Positions 25,602 through 34,987 are shown, counted from the stretch's first letter. The stretch: 64,000 bases of DNA from Streptomyces sp. L-9-10 (GCF_004151105.1 NZ_PHRF01000064.1:62001-126000); one strand, 5' to 3'. The notes: generated by a model not told the origin, from the sequence alone. Numbers and translations: made by a program.

Positions 25602-28244
25602 ACGGCGCGTGGGCACCGCCGTCGAAGGATCCTCCGGCCACGGATGGCGCGGGTAGCGGCCCCGCAGCTCCGCCCGTACCGCGCGATAGCCCTCGCGCCA
25701 GAAAGACGCCAGATCCGCCGTCACCGCCGCCGGCCGGCCCGCCGGGGACAGCAGATGCACCAGCACCGGCACCCCCGCGACCTCCGGGGTCTCGCGGAGA
25801 CCGAACAACTCCTGGAGCTTCACGGCCAGTACGGGCTGCGGCCCGCCGTACTCCACCCGGACCCGCGACCCGCTCGGCACCTCGATGCGCTCCGGTGCCA
25901 GCTCGTCCAGCCGCGCCGCCTCACCCGTCGTCCAGGGCAGCAGCCTGCGCAGCGCCTGTCCCGCGTCCAGCCGTCCGAGGTCCGACCGGCGCCGGGCCCT
26001 GGAGAGCTCCGGTTCCAGCCATTCGTCCGCGCGTGCCAGCAGAGCGGCGTCCGAGACATCGGGCCAGCCGCCGCCGACCTCCCGGTGCAGGAAGCCGAGC
26101 CGGTCGCGCAGCCCCTGCGCGTCGCGTGTCCAGCGCAGCAGCCCGAGCCCCTCGCGGCGCAGCCCGTCCAGCAGTGCCGCACGCACCAGCCGGCCGTCCG
26201 GCGCCCGCAGGGCACGTACGGACAGCTCGACCGCGCCGAGCCGCTCCACCTCCCGGGCGACGACATCGCCGTCCTCCCAGCGCACCTCCTCGCCCGCCAC
26301 CAGCAGCCGGCCGGCCGCGGCCCGCGCGGTGTCCTCGTCGATGACCGCGGCGAGCCGTACCCGCGCGGAGGCGGCCGTGGCGGGACGGTCCGCGACCGCC
26401 ACCGCCAGCCAGGGCGCGCCGCGCAGCCGGGAGCCCTCGCCCAGCTCACCGCCCGTGCCCGACACCATGAGACAGGCGCCCTCACCGCGGGCCCGCGCCA
26501 CGCGCTCGGGAAAGGCGAGCGCGGCGATCAGCCCGGCGACGGCGTCATCGGACCCGGAAGCGCACCCGGACCCGGGTCCAGATCCGGAGCCGGACCTGGA
26601 CTTGGACCCGGACCCGGAGCCGGAAGCCACGGAACCCCGGCTTCCGGTGGACGACGCCAGCTCCGGAGCCCGCTCCAGCCGCCGTACCTCCTGGCGCCAG
26701 CGCGCCGCGTAGCCGTCCTCGCCCCGGCGGGCCGTACGCCACGCCGCCGCGAGATCGTCCCCGTACGCGCGTGGCGGCTCCTCGCTCAGCAGGGCCACCA
26801 CCTCGGCCGCCCGCCGCGTCCCCACCTCGGGCGCGCCGTCCAGCAGCGCGCGGGCCAGCCGGGGGTGCAGCCCGAGCCTGGCCATCCGTACGCCCCGCTC
26901 CGTGACCCGCCCGCCCCCGCCCGCGTCCCCGTCTGTGTCCCCATCCCCTTCCGCCGCTTCCACCGTTTCGACGGCGCCGATCGCGGCCAGCACGGACCGC
27001 GCCGCCGCCAGCGCCCCGGCAGGCGGTGGATCCAGCAGTGCCAGCCCCGCCGCGGACGGGTCGCCCCAGCACGCGGCCTGGAGCGCGAACGCCGCCAGAT
27101 CCGCGACCTTGATCTCGGGGGAGGGGAAGCGGGCCAGCCGGCTGTCCTCGGCCTCCGTCCAGCACCGGTAGACCACGCCGGGCGCCTCACGCCCGGCCCG
27201 TCCCGCCCGCTGCCGCGCACCCGCCTGCGACACCCGCACGGTCGTGAGCGCGCTCAGCCCGCGCGCGTGGTCGGTACGGGGCTCGCGTGCCAGCCCCGCG
27301 TCCACGACGATCCGTACGCCCGGCACCGTCAGGCTCGACTCGGCCAACGCCGTGGCCAGTACGACGCGACGACCGCCCGAAGAGCCCGGAGATCCCGCCG
27401 AGCCGGCCAGGACCGCGTCCTGCACGGCCGCCGGCGCCCGGCCGTGCACCTGGAGGACCTCGGCCCCGGCATCCCCCAGCAGCCCCGCCACCCGGCCGAT
27501 CTCCCCCACGCCGGGCAGGAAGCAGAGCACGTCGCCGTCCCGCTCGGCCAGCGCCCGCCGCACCACCGACGCCACATGCGCGAGCAGCGCCGGATCGACC
27601 CGCATCCCGTGCGGCGGCCGTACGGGCCGGACCGGCGGAGCCCAGACCACCTCCACCGGGTACGACACGCCCCGCGCCTCCACCACCGGCGCGTCACCCA
27701 GCAGCCGTGCCCACCCGGCCGCGTCGGTCGTCGCCGACGCCGCGACGAGCCGCAGCTCAGGCCGCAGCGCGGCCCGTACGTCCAGCAGGAACGCCGCCAC
27801 CGTGTCCGCGTCCAGATGCCGTTCGTGGCACTCGTCGAGGATCACCACATCGACCCCGGCCAGTTCCTGATCGCGCTGGAGCCGCTGGAGCAGCACGCCG
27901 GTGGTCACCACCTCCACCACCGTCGCGCGCCCCACCGCGCGCTCCCCGCGCACCGTGAAACCGACGCGCTCCCCGACGCGCTCCCCGAGCAGCCAGGCCA
28001 TCCGGCGGGCCGCCGCACGCGCGGCGATCCGGCGCGGCTCGGCGACGATCACCCGCCGTACCGGTCGCGCCACGGAGCCGTCCCCGACCAGCCCGGCCAG
28101 CACCAGCGGCACCAGCGTCGTCTTGCCCGTCCCCGGCGGCGCGCACAGCACCGCGCAGCCGTGTCCGTCGAGGGCCCGCTCCAGGGCGGGGACGGCGGTG
28201 TGTACGGGCAGACTGCCGAGGATGTCGTCGCGGATCACCCGCAC
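25584..28244 (-). CDS. hrpB: HrpB-type ATP-dependent helicase
   Basis: An 886-residue DEAH/RHA superfamily 2 helicase. Motif I is CAPPGTGKTT (about residue 35), motif II is DECHER (a DECH variant), motif III is SATTD and motif VI is QRAGRAGRE. The downstream helicase-associated and HrpB C-terminal regions (PWTTGEAARLDELAPERIEVPSGSR-like segment) are present. Cellular role of HrpB in actinobacteria is not established. A Ser/Gly/Lys-rich low-complexity insert (about residues 540-575) is encoded by degenerate 6/12-bp repeats at about 26552-26630. ATG start at 28244. Confidence 0.92.
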   Translation of the reverse strand: MRVIRDDILGSLPVHTAVPALERALDGHGCAVLCAPPGTGKTTLVPLVLAGLVGDGSVARPVRRVIVAEPRRIAARAAARRMAWLLGERVGERVGFTVRGERAVGRATVVEVVTTGVLLQRLQRDQELAGVDVVILDECHERHLDADTVAAFLLDVRAALRPELRLVAASATTDAAGWARLLGDAPVVEARGVSYPVEVVWAPPVRPVRPPHGMRVDPALLAHVASVVRRALAERDGDVLCFLPGVGEIGRVAGLLGDAGAEVLQVHGRAPAAVQDAVLAGSAGSPGSSGGRRVVLATALAESSLTVPGVRIVVDAGLAREPRTDHARGLSALTTVRVSQAGARQRAGRAGREAPGVVYRCWTEAEDSRLARFPSPEIKVADLAAFALQAACWGDPSAAGLALLDPPPAGALAAARSVLAAIGAVETVEAAEGDGDTDGDAGGGGRVTERGVRMARLGLHPRLARALLDGAPEVGTRRAAEVVALLSEEPPRAYGDDLAAAWRTARRGEDGYAARWRQEVRRLERAPELASSTGSRGSVASGSGSGSKSRSGSGSGPGSGCASGSDDAVAGLIAALAFPERVARARGEGACLMVSGTGGELGEGSRLRGAPWLAVAVADRPATAASARVRLAAVIDEDTARAAAGRLLVAGEEVRWEDGDVVAREVERLGAVELSVRALRAPDGRLVRAALLDGLRREGLGLLRWTRDAQGLRDRLGFLHREVGGGWPDVSDAALLARADEWLEPELSRARRRSDLGRLDAGQALRRLLPWTTGEAARLDELAPERIEVPSGSRVRVEYGGPQPVLAVKLQELFGLRETPEVAGVPVLVHLLSPAGRPAAVTADLASFWREGYRAVRAELRGRYPRHPWPEDPSTAVPTRRLNQRR

Positions 28245-28300
28245 AGTGTCGTACGGGGCCGTAGGCGCGGACGACCCCGTACGGCCCCCGCGCCGTCCGC

Positions 28301-28385
28301 GCGTGGATCGGCCCCGTGCGTGGATCAGCTCTGTGCGTAGGTCAGCCTCTGAGCGGATCGGTCTCTTCCGGGGATCAGTCCCGTA
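28301..28385 (-). repeat. 17-bp tandem repeat starting in the last codons of the methyltransferase
   Basis: Five consecutive 17-bp units (28369-28385, 28352-28368, 28335-28351, 28318-28334, 28301-28317) share a core close to GATCCACGC on the minus strand. The gene-proximal unit holds the TGA stop at 28377-28375. Confidence 0.8.
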
Positions 28386-29319
28386 CGCACACGAAGATCG
28401 CCGTACCCGGGATCAGGTTCCCCCGCAGCGGGGACCAGCCGCCCCACTCCTGGGTGTTCCAGGCCGGCCACTCCGGCTCGACCAGATCGATCAGCCGGAA
28501 TCCGGCCGCGACCACGTCCCGCACCCGGTCACCGACCGTCCTGTGGTGCTCCACGTAGACCGCGCGGCCCTCCTCGTCCTGCTCCACGTAGGGCGTGCGG
28601 TCGAAGTACGAGGCCGCGACCGACAGGCCCTCGGGCCCCGGCTCGTCGGGAAACGCCCAGCGGACCGGGTGCGTGACGGAGAAGACCCAGCGGCCGCCCG
28701 GCCGCAGCACGCGCCGTACCTCGCGGAACACGCCCACCGGATCCGCGACGAAGGGGATCGCGCCATAGGCGGAGCAGGCCAGATCGAAGGAGCCGTCCCG
28801 GAAGGGCAGCGTGCCCGCGTCCGCCTCCACCAGCGGGAAGCTCAGCGAACGGCCCTCGCCGATCCGCAGCGCGTGCTGGAGCTGGCGGTGGGAGAGATCC
28901 AGCGCCACCGGGCGCGCGCCCTGCGCCGCCAGCCAGCGCGAGCACTGCGCCGCGCCCGCCCCGATCTCCAGGATGTCCAGCCCGCGCAGGGACTCCTGGG
29001 GTCCCAGCAGACCGGCCTCCACCTCGTCGAGGCCCTCCGGACACCAGACGAAACGGTCGTCGCCGAGGAAGGTGCCGTGCTCGATCTGGTAGTCGTCCGC
29101 GTTCCGGTCCCACCAGCCGCGGTTGGCCCGGCTGCTCTCCGTGGCACCACTGTCCCGGCGTGTCGCCTCGGGCTCCGTTTCGGTCTCGTCGTCCGGCCGC
29201 TCCCCGGGCTCGCCGGGCGGGGCTTCGAGAACGGTCTCCGGGGTGGTCTCAGGGGCGGTCTCCGGAGCGGTCCCGCAAGCGGTTTCGCGAACGGTTTCGG
29301 GTTCGTGCTCTTGGATCAT
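28375..29319 (-). CDS. SAM-dependent class I methyltransferase
   Basis: About 314 residues. The Rossmann-type methyltransferase fold is clear: DILEIGAGAAQCSRWLA (SAM-binding motif I), ARPVALDLSHRQL (motif II acid), and LACSAYGAIPFVADPVGVFREVRRVLRPGGRWVFS (motifs IV-VI). Substrate unknown. The first 65 residues are a low-complexity acidic stretch of ET-rich repeats encoded by degenerate 12-bp units (about 29220-29300), so the mature start is uncertain; ATG occurs at 29319 and also at 29373. It is divergent from rpsA. Confidence 0.85.
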   Translation of the reverse strand: MIQEHEPETVRETACGTAPETAPETTPETVLEAPPGEPGERPDDETETEPEATRRDSGATESSRANRGWWDRNADDYQIEHGTFLGDDRFVWCPEGLDEVEAGLLGPQESLRGLDILEIGAGAAQCSRWLAAQGARPVALDLSHRQLQHALRIGEGRSLSFPLVEADAGTLPFRDGSFDLACSAYGAIPFVADPVGVFREVRRVLRPGGRWVFSVTHPVRWAFPDEPGPEGLSVAASYFDRTPYVEQDEEGRAVYVEHHRTVGDRVRDVVAAGFRLIDLVEPEWPAWNTQEWGGWSPLRGNLIPGTAIFVCVRD

Positions 29320-29430
29320 CGTGTCCGTCGTCGTAGTGTGCGAGGAGTCGTCATGGGGCCGTTCTGGCCTCATGGAACGCTGGTTGTGCCGGGTATGAGA
29401 GGTTCCGCCCCGGGTGGGGGCGTTCGCGCA

Positions 29431-29459
29431 TTGACCGTGCCCGGCTGCCCCCGTATGCT
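29431..29459 (+). promoter_or_regulatory. rpsA promoter
   Basis: TTGACC (29431-29436), 17-bp spacer, TATGCT (29454-29459): a good match to the housekeeping sigma consensus. It leaves a leader of about 190 nt before rpsA, long enough for autoregulation. Confidence 0.75.
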
Positions 29460-29659
29460 AAAGGTTGCGCTGCGGGCTTGCGCGCCTCAGACGTAGCAGC
29501 CGCGCTCGCATCTGTATGTAAGTTCCCTCGGTTGTCGAGGCGCTTTCCCTCTTGTCCGGGGCCGGCGCTTCCTTGGCTGTCCGGCTTCTGCAGAGGCGAT
29601 ACAGGCTCTCGGCGTAGCAGTACCTACGACTCACTGTCCGCACCGGAGCCCTTTCCCAC

Positions 29660-31168
29660 ATGACGAGCAGCACCGAGACCACCGCCACCACCCCGCAGGT
29701 TGCGGTCAACGACATCGGTAACGAGGAAGCCTTCCTCGCCGCGATCGACGAGACGATCAAGTACTTCAACGACGGCGACATCGTCGACGGCGTCATCGTG
29801 AAGGTCGACCGGGACGAGGTCCTGCTCGACATCGGTTACAAGACCGAAGGCGTCATCCCCTCTCGCGAGCTTTCGATCAAGCACGACGTCGACCCCAACG
29901 AGGTCGTCGCCGTGGGCGATGAGATCGAGGCCCTTGTTCTCCAGAAGGAGGACAAGGAAGGCCGTCTCATCCTGTCCAAGAAGCGTGCGCAGTACGAGCG
30001 CGCCTGGGGCACGATCGAGAAGATCAAGGAAGAGGACGGCATCGTCACCGGCACCGTCATCGAGGTGGTCAAGGGTGGTCTCATCCTCGACATCGGCCTC
30101 CGTGGCTTCCTGCCGGCCTCCCTCGTCGAGATGCGCCGCGTCCGTGACCTCCAGCCCTACGTGGGCAAGGAGCTCGAAGCCAAGATCATCGAGCTGGACA
30201 AGAACCGCAACAACGTGGTTCTGTCCCGCCGTGCCTGGCTGGAGCAGACCCAGAGCGAGGTCCGCCAGACCTTCCTCACGACCCTGCAGAAGGGCCAGGT
30301 CCGCTCCGGCGTCGTTTCCTCGATCGTCAACTTCGGTGCGTTCGTGGACCTCGGCGGCGTCGACGGTCTCGTGCACGTCTCCGAGCTGTCCTGGAAGCAC
30401 ATCGACCACCCCTCCGAGGTTGTCGAGGTCGGCCAGGAAGTCACCGTCGAGGTTCTCGACGTGGACATGGACCGCGAGCGTGTCTCCCTGTCGCTCAAGG
30501 CGACGCAGGAAGACCCGTGGCAGCAGTTCGCCAGGACGCACCAGATCGGTCAGGTCGTCCCGGGCAAGGTCACCAAGCTCGTTCCGTTCGGTGCGTTCGT
30601 CCGTGTCGACGAGGGCATCGAGGGTCTGGTGCACATCTCCGAGCTGGCCGAGCGCCACGTGGAGATCCCGGAGCAGGTCGTCCAGGTCAACGACGAGATC
30701 TTCGTCAAGGTCATCGACATCGACCTGGAGCGCCGCCGCATCAGCCTCTCGCTGAAGCAGGCCAACGAGTCCTTCGGCAGTGACCCGGCCTCGGTCGAGT
30801 TCGACCCGACGCTCTACGGCATGGCCGCGTCCTACGACGACCAGGGCAACTACATCTACCCCGAGGGCTTCGACCCCGAGACCAACGACTGGCTCGAGGG
30901 CTTCGAGACCCAGCGCGAGGCGTGGGAGGGCCAGTACGCCGAGGCGCAGCAGCGCTTCGAGCAGCACCAGGCCCAGGTCATCAAGTCCCGCGAGGCCGAC
31001 GAGGCCGCCGCTGCCGAGGGTGCTGCCGCGCCCGCAGGCGGGGGCAGCGCTCCGGCCGCCTCCGGTGGTGGCTCGTACTCCTCGGAGTCCGCGGACAACT
31101 CCGGCGCCCTGGCGTCGGACGAGGCGCTGGCCGCCCTTCGCGAGAAGCTGGCCGGTGGCCAGAGCTGA
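29660..31168 (+). CDS. rpsA: 30S ribosomal protein S1
   Basis: A 502-residue RNA-binding protein that helps recruit mRNA to the ribosome. Four S1/OB-fold repeats can be followed: IVDGVIVKVDRDEVLLDIGY (about 36), GTVIEVVKGGLILDIGLRGF (about 130), SGVVSSIVNFGAFVDLGGVDGLVH (about 215) and GKVTKLVPFGAFVRVDEGIEGLVH (about 300). This is the four-repeat actinobacterial form rather than the six-repeat enterobacterial one. The C-terminal 130 residues are acidic, then Ala/Gly/Ser-rich. ATG 29660 is set by homology. It has its own promoter and a strong terminator. Confidence 0.98.
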   Translation: MTSSTETTATTPQVAVNDIGNEEAFLAAIDETIKYFNDGDIVDGVIVKVDRDEVLLDIGYKTEGVIPSRELSIKHDVDPNEVVAVGDEIEALVLQKEDKEGRLILSKKRAQYERAWGTIEKIKEEDGIVTGTVIEVVKGGLILDIGLRGFLPASLVEMRRVRDLQPYVGKELEAKIIELDKNRNNVVLSRRAWLEQTQSEVRQTFLTTLQKGQVRSGVVSSIVNFGAFVDLGGVDGLVHVSELSWKHIDHPSEVVEVGQEVTVEVLDVDMDRERVSLSLKATQEDPWQQFARTHQIGQVVPGKVTKLVPFGAFVRVDEGIEGLVHISELAERHVEIPEQVVQVNDEIFVKVIDIDLERRRISLSLKQANESFGSDPASVEFDPTLYGMAASYDDQGNYIYPEGFDPETNDWLEGFETQREAWEGQYAEAQQRFEQHQAQVIKSREADEAAAAEGAAAPAGGGSAPAASGGGSYSSESADNSGALASDEALAALREKLAGGQS

Positions 31169-31200
31169 CGCTCCGGTCTCCTGTTCGTAGGTAGCTGAAC

Positions 31201-31236
31201 GTAAGGCCCGTTCCCCCTCGGGGGAGCGGGCCTTAC
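31201..31236 (+). terminator. rpsA terminator
   Basis: A 16-bp stem with one G-T pair (31201-31216 with 31221-31236) and a four-base loop, 33 nt after the rpsA stop. Confidence 0.85.
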
Positions 31237-31309
31237 GCGTGCGTGGACCGGGTCCTGGCCCGCGGTGGAACGGTGGATCAGGGGCGGTGGTGGGGGTGGG
31301 GGCGGTGGG

Positions 31310-32299
31310 TCAGGGGGTGACGGTGACGTTCGTCAGGCCCTTGCCGCCGGTCACGGTGTTGCTGGCGTAGACGGTGGTACGGCAGCTCGAACTGTTGTTG
31401 GTGACGTTGACGGCGAGCTGGTTGGCGCCCGTGGAGCCGCGCAGATCCGAGGTGTTGGAGCGGAAGACCGTGCCGCAGCCCCAGCCGCTCTGCTGAGTGT
31501 GGGTCTCGTAGCCGTTGTTGGTGGTGTTCTTGCCGGTGTTGCCCTCGACGAGGACGTTGTTGCCCTTGACGTCCACCCAGGAGTCGTCGTAGTTGGCGCC
31601 GGTGAGGCCCCCGCCGTCGAAGGTGTTGCCGACGATGCGCGCGCCGGTGGTGCCTTCCTTGATGTCGATGTTCTCGCCGCCGACGTCCGGGCCGATGGTG
31701 TTGTTGAGGATCTGCGCGTTGTCGCTGCGGTCGGACAGCGTGTTGGCGCTGCCTACGTACACGCCCTCGCCCATGCCGCGGCCGTCGTTGCCGGTGTCGT
31801 AGATCCGTGAGTTCCGCAGGATGCCGTCGCTGCTGGACTGGCGGAAGTGCACGCCCTCCATGTCCAGGTTGTGCACGGTCACGGAGTCGATGACGACCCC
31901 GTTGGCCGCGTCCGCCACGATGCCCTTCTGGGCGTCGGTGATGGTGAGGCCCTTGACGGTCCAGTACGCGGCCCCGTTGAGGTGCAGGCCGTAGCCCCCG
32001 CCGCCGGTGGTGAGGATCGCGGCGGACGAACCGGTGAGGGTGATGCGGGAGCCGGACGTTCCGGGCGTCGTCGCCTTGAAGTTCCCCTTGTACGTGCCGT
32101 CGGCGAGCTGGATCGTATCGCCGGGACGTGCCGCGGTGAGGGCCGACTTCAGCTGGGCGGCGGTCGAGACCTGGATGACCGCGGCGGCACCGGTGGCCCC
32201 GGCGGGGGCGGCTCCGGCGGTCGGGGCGACGAGCAGGGACAGCGCGCCGGTGGCGAGCAGAGGAGTCAGCAGAGCAGGAAGCAGCGTGCGGATGCGCAT
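31310..32299 (-). CDS. Secreted right-handed beta-helix protein (pectate-lyase-like)
   Basis: A 329-residue exported protein. Residues 1-31 are a signal peptide ending near AGA-AP. The sequence AQLKSALTAARPGDTIQLADGTYKG is typical of the N-terminal cap of polysaccharide-lyase/PbH1 beta-helices. Repeating segments such as GVVIDSVTVHNLDMEGVHF, DGILRNSRIYDTG and NAQILNNTIG are helix coils. It probably binds or cleaves a plant or microbial polysaccharide; catalytic residues could not be assigned. ATG 32299. Upstream (32315-32400) has degenerate 8-10-bp G/T-rich repeats. Confidence 0.82.
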   Translation of the reverse strand: MRIRTLLPALLTPLLATGALSLLVAPTAGAAPAGATGAAAVIQVSTAAQLKSALTAARPGDTIQLADGTYKGNFKATTPGTSGSRITLTGSSAAILTTGGGGYGLHLNGAAYWTVKGLTITDAQKGIVADAANGVVIDSVTVHNLDMEGVHFRQSSSDGILRNSRIYDTGNDGRGMGEGVYVGSANTLSDRSDNAQILNNTIGPDVGGENIDIKEGTTGARIVGNTFDGGGLTGANYDDSWVDVKGNNVLVEGNTGKNTTNNGYETHTQQSGWGCGTVFRSNTSDLRGSTGANQLAVNVTNNSSSCRTTVYASNTVTGGKGLTNVTVTP

Positions 32300-32662
32300 G
32301 GGGGGCCTTCCCGTTGGGGTCCGTTGAGGTGCGTTGAAGTCCGAGGAGATGCGTAGCGGTATGTGGAGGTGCGTGGAGGTGCCGGGAGGTTCGTTGAGAT
32401 CTTCGCGGTCCGCGTAGTGAGGGACTGTCGTTCTCTTATGTGGACGATGGTCGTGTTCGTGAACGCGCCCACTGCCCCGTGACGGTAGGGACGCGTCCTG
32501 GGCATGTCAAGGTCTGGACCAATACCGGCACCGCCGACGCGCGATCTCGCCCGCCCCCGCGCGCTGTTCGGTGGTGCTCGCGGGGTTAGTCCCACGTGGT
32601 GCGGGGAATGCCCGCGCCCTGTGGGGCGTTCTTCGTTACGAACACGAGGAGGAGCGGTAATC
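32300..32662. other. 363-bp divergent region between beta-helix and PAC2 genes
   Basis: Holds both promoters, not individually recognised, and a run of degenerate GTTGAGGTGCG-like units at about 32315-32400. An open frame continues upstream of the PAC2 gene through this region but shows no conserved sequence, so I do not call it coding. Confidence 0.5.
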
Positions 32663-33607
32663 GTGCTTGATCCGCAGGGTTTGTACGAATGGGAGCCCAA
32701 GGGCCTCGCCGTCGTTGACATGGCACTGGCGCAGGAGTCGGCGGGCTTGGTCATGCTGTACCACTTCGACGGCTACATCGACGCGGGGGAGACCGGCGAC
32801 CAGATCGTCGAGAACCTGCTGGAATCGCTGCCCCACCAGGTGGTGGCCCGATTCGATCACGACAGGCTGGTCGACTACCGCGCACGGCGCCCGCTGCTGA
32901 CCTTCCGGCGCGACCGCTGGGCCGACTACGAGACGCCGACACTCGACGTTCGGCTCGTACAGGACGCCACCGGCGCGCCGTTCCTGCTGCTGTCCGGCCC
33001 CGAGCCGGACGTGGAATGGGAGCGCTTCGCGACGGCCGTACGGCAGATCGTGGAGCGGCTGGGGGTACGCCTTTCGGTCAACTTCCACGGCATCCCGATG
33101 GGCGTTCCGCACACCCGCCCCGTGGGTGTGACCCCGCACGGCAACCGCACCGACCTCATGCCCGGCCACCGCAGCCCCTTCGACGAGGCGCAGGTGCCGG
33201 GCAGCGCCGAGTCGTTGGTCGAGTACCGGCTGATGCAGGCGGACCACGACGTGCTCGGGGTCGCCGCGCACGTACCGCACTATGTCGCCAGATCGTCGTA
33301 CCCCGACGCGGCGCTGACCGCTCTGGAGGCGATCACGGCCGCGACCGGCCTGGTGCTGCCGAGCGTCGCGCACTCGCTCCGTACGGAGGCGCAGCGCACC
33401 CAGACCGAGATCGAGCGTCAACTGGGCGAGGGAGACGAGGAACTGGTCACGATGGTGCAGGGGCTTGAGCACCAGTACGACGCGATCGCGGGCGCGGAGA
33501 GCCGCGGCAATCTGGTCGCCGAGCCGGCGGAACTGCCGTCAGCCGATGAGATCGGCCGCGAGTTCGAGAAGTTCCTCGCGGAGCGGGAAGGCGAGGGCGG
33601 CGCGTAA
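32663..33607 (+). CDS. PAC2-family protein
   Basis: A 314-residue protein of the PAC2 (proteasome-assembly-chaperone-like) family, recognised from LYHFDGYIDAGETGDQIVENLL near the N-terminus, the central FLLLSGPEPDVEWERF and HGIPMGVPHTRPVGVTPHG. In actinobacteria these are cytosolic proteins of unproven role, presumed linked to proteasome or ATP-grasp pathways. The C-terminal 80 residues are helical and charged. Start GTG 32663 (VLDPQGLYEW) has GAGGAGGAG 8 bp upstream. Confidence 0.85.
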   Translation: MLDPQGLYEWEPKGLAVVDMALAQESAGLVMLYHFDGYIDAGETGDQIVENLLESLPHQVVARFDHDRLVDYRARRPLLTFRRDRWADYETPTLDVRLVQDATGAPFLLLSGPEPDVEWERFATAVRQIVERLGVRLSVNFHGIPMGVPHTRPVGVTPHGNRTDLMPGHRSPFDEAQVPGSAESLVEYRLMQADHDVLGVAAHVPHYVARSSYPDAALTALEAITAATGLVLPSVAHSLRTEAQRTQTEIERQLGEGDEELVTMVQGLEHQYDAIAGAESRGNLVAEPAELPSADEIGREFEKFLAEREGEGGA

Positions 33608-33732
33608 CCGGGATCCGGCCGGATGCTCGGCCGGCCGGAGTCGGGGGCACGGCGGCCGTGCGGACTCCCTCGGGAGCCGTGCGGCCGCTCGGCGTTGTCG
33701 TGGTCCGGTCCTGTCCCGGCGCGTCCCATCGG

Positions 33733-33796
33733 TCGTCCAGTCGTCCAGTCGTCCAGTCGTCCAGTCGTTCAGCCGTCCAGTCGTCCAGGCGTCCGG
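33733..33796 (+). repeat. Octamer tandem array upstream of coaE
   Basis: TCGTCCAG is repeated seven times with two single-base variants (33733-33788), followed by a decayed copy GCGTCCGG (33789-33796). It ends about 78 bp before coaE. The region is not in a recognised gene. Confidence 0.9.
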
Positions 33797-33862
33797 ACGT
33801 GCCCGTCCGGGCCCGTCCCGCGTCCAGGCCCGACCCGTCGTCCGGGTCCGTCTCGTCCCGTC

Positions 33863-33874
33863 TAGGCTGACCGC
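33863..33874 (+). promoter_or_regulatory. -10 element for leaderless coaE
   Basis: TAGGCT (33863-33868) ends 6 nt before the coaE ATG, with no ribosome-binding site between. The geometry is identical to that of pyk. Confidence 0.6.
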
Positions 33875-34480
33875 ATGCTGAGGTTGGGACTCACGGGCGG
33901 AATCGGTTCGGGCAAGAGCGAGGTCTCGCGTCTGCTGACCAGTTACGGAGCGGTGCTGATCGACTCCGACCGGATAGCCCGTGAAGTGGTGGAGCCGGGG
34001 ACGCCCGGTCTGGCGGCCGTGGTGGCCGAATTCGGACCGGAGGTACTGACTCCGGACGGCGCTCTCGACCGGCCGAAACTGGGCGGGATCGTCTTCGGCG
34101 ATCCGGACCGGCTGCGGGCACTGAACGCGATCGTGCACCCACTGGTCCGTGCGCGCTCGGCCGAACTGGAGACGGCGGCGGGACCGGACTCGATCGTGGT
34201 GCACGATGTGCCGCTGCTCATCGAGAACGGCATGGAGGCGCTGTACGACCTGGTCGTCGTCGTGGACGCCTCGCCCGAGACCCAGCTCGACCGGCTCGTA
34301 CGGCTGCGGGGGATGGCTGAATCCGAGGCCCGTAAGCGGATGGAGGCCCAGGCCGGCCGCGAGCGGCGCCGCGCCGCCGCGGATGTCGTGATCGACAACG
34401 ACGGTCCGCTGGAGGAACTGGAACCGCAGGTCAGGCGGGTTTGGCAGACATTGGAGGACCGCGCGGCGGCTGGGCGCTGA
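33875..34480 (+). CDS. coaE: Dephospho-CoA kinase
   Basis: A 201-residue P-loop kinase doing the last step of coenzyme A synthesis (3'-phosphorylation of dephospho-CoA). It has MLRLGLTGGIGSGKSEVSRLL with Walker A GGIGSGKS, then IDSDRIAREVVEPG and VVHDVPLLIENGME, all diagnostic. It is the single-domain form, without the C-terminal extension seen in mycobacteria. ATG at 33875. A TPR-protein gene follows 78 bp downstream on the same strand. Confidence 0.97.
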   Translation: MLRLGLTGGIGSGKSEVSRLLTSYGAVLIDSDRIAREVVEPGTPGLAAVVAEFGPEVLTPDGALDRPKLGGIVFGDPDRLRALNAIVHPLVRARSAELETAAGPDSIVVHDVPLLIENGMEALYDLVVVVDASPETQLDRLVRLRGMAESEARKRMEAQAGRERRRAAADVVIDNDGPLEELEPQVRRVWQTLEDRAAAGR

Positions 34481-34558
34481 TGGCCGGCGCGGGCGGATGT
34501 GAGGAATAGCGTCGTCATACGCGGCGTTGAACGCGCGCAGCTAGGGAAGGATGCGACC

Positions 34559-34936
34559 GTGTCCGAGAGTCCGGAAACCCACGTCATCGACTATCGCGCG
34601 GCGGAGCAACTCCTGGCCGCGCGGGATCCGCGCGGGGCCGTGAAGCTGCTCGATTCGGTGATCGCGGCGCATCCGGAGAACACCGCGGCCCGGCTGCTGC
34701 GCGCCCGCGCGTTCTTCGCCGCCGCCCAATTGCGGCCCGCCGAGCTGGAATTCGAGCTGGTGCTGGAGCGGGAGCCCGACAACGCGTTCGCCCATTTCGC
34801 GCTGGCCCGCACCTATGAGCGCTCAGGCCGGCCCGAGCAGGCGAAACGCCACTTCAGGCTGGCGGCGGCGCTGGATCCCAAGCCGGAGTACGTGAAGGCC
34901 GCCCAGTTCGACGCGGACCCGCGCGCGGGAGACTGA
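34559..34936 (+). CDS. Tetratricopeptide-repeat protein
   Basis: A 125-residue, all-helical protein with about three TPR-like units (AAEQLLAARDPRGAVKLLDS, AARLLRARAFFAAAQLRPAE, AFAHFALARTYERSGRPEQA). Such proteins act as adaptors; the partner is unknown. GTG 34559 was chosen because GGGAAGG sits about 10 bp upstream. It may be cotranscribed with coaE. Confidence 0.85.
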   Translation: MSESPETHVIDYRAAEQLLAARDPRGAVKLLDSVIAAHPENTAARLLRARAFFAAAQLRPAELEFELVLEREPDNAFAHFALARTYERSGRPEQAKRHFRLAAALDPKPEYVKAAQFDADPRAGD

Positions 34937-34987
34937 CCGTACAGACCGGTCAACGCGTACACCGCCGGGTCGCTTGTGCGGGGCCGG

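Noticed and set aside
32504..32662. N-terminal extension of the PAC2 protein
   Set aside because: The extra 53 residues are low-complexity, and a strong ribosome-binding site precedes the GTG at 32663.
33733..33796. Possible CRISPR array
   Set aside because: Units are contiguous octamers with no spacers; none of the tandem arrays in the window has repeat-spacer structure.
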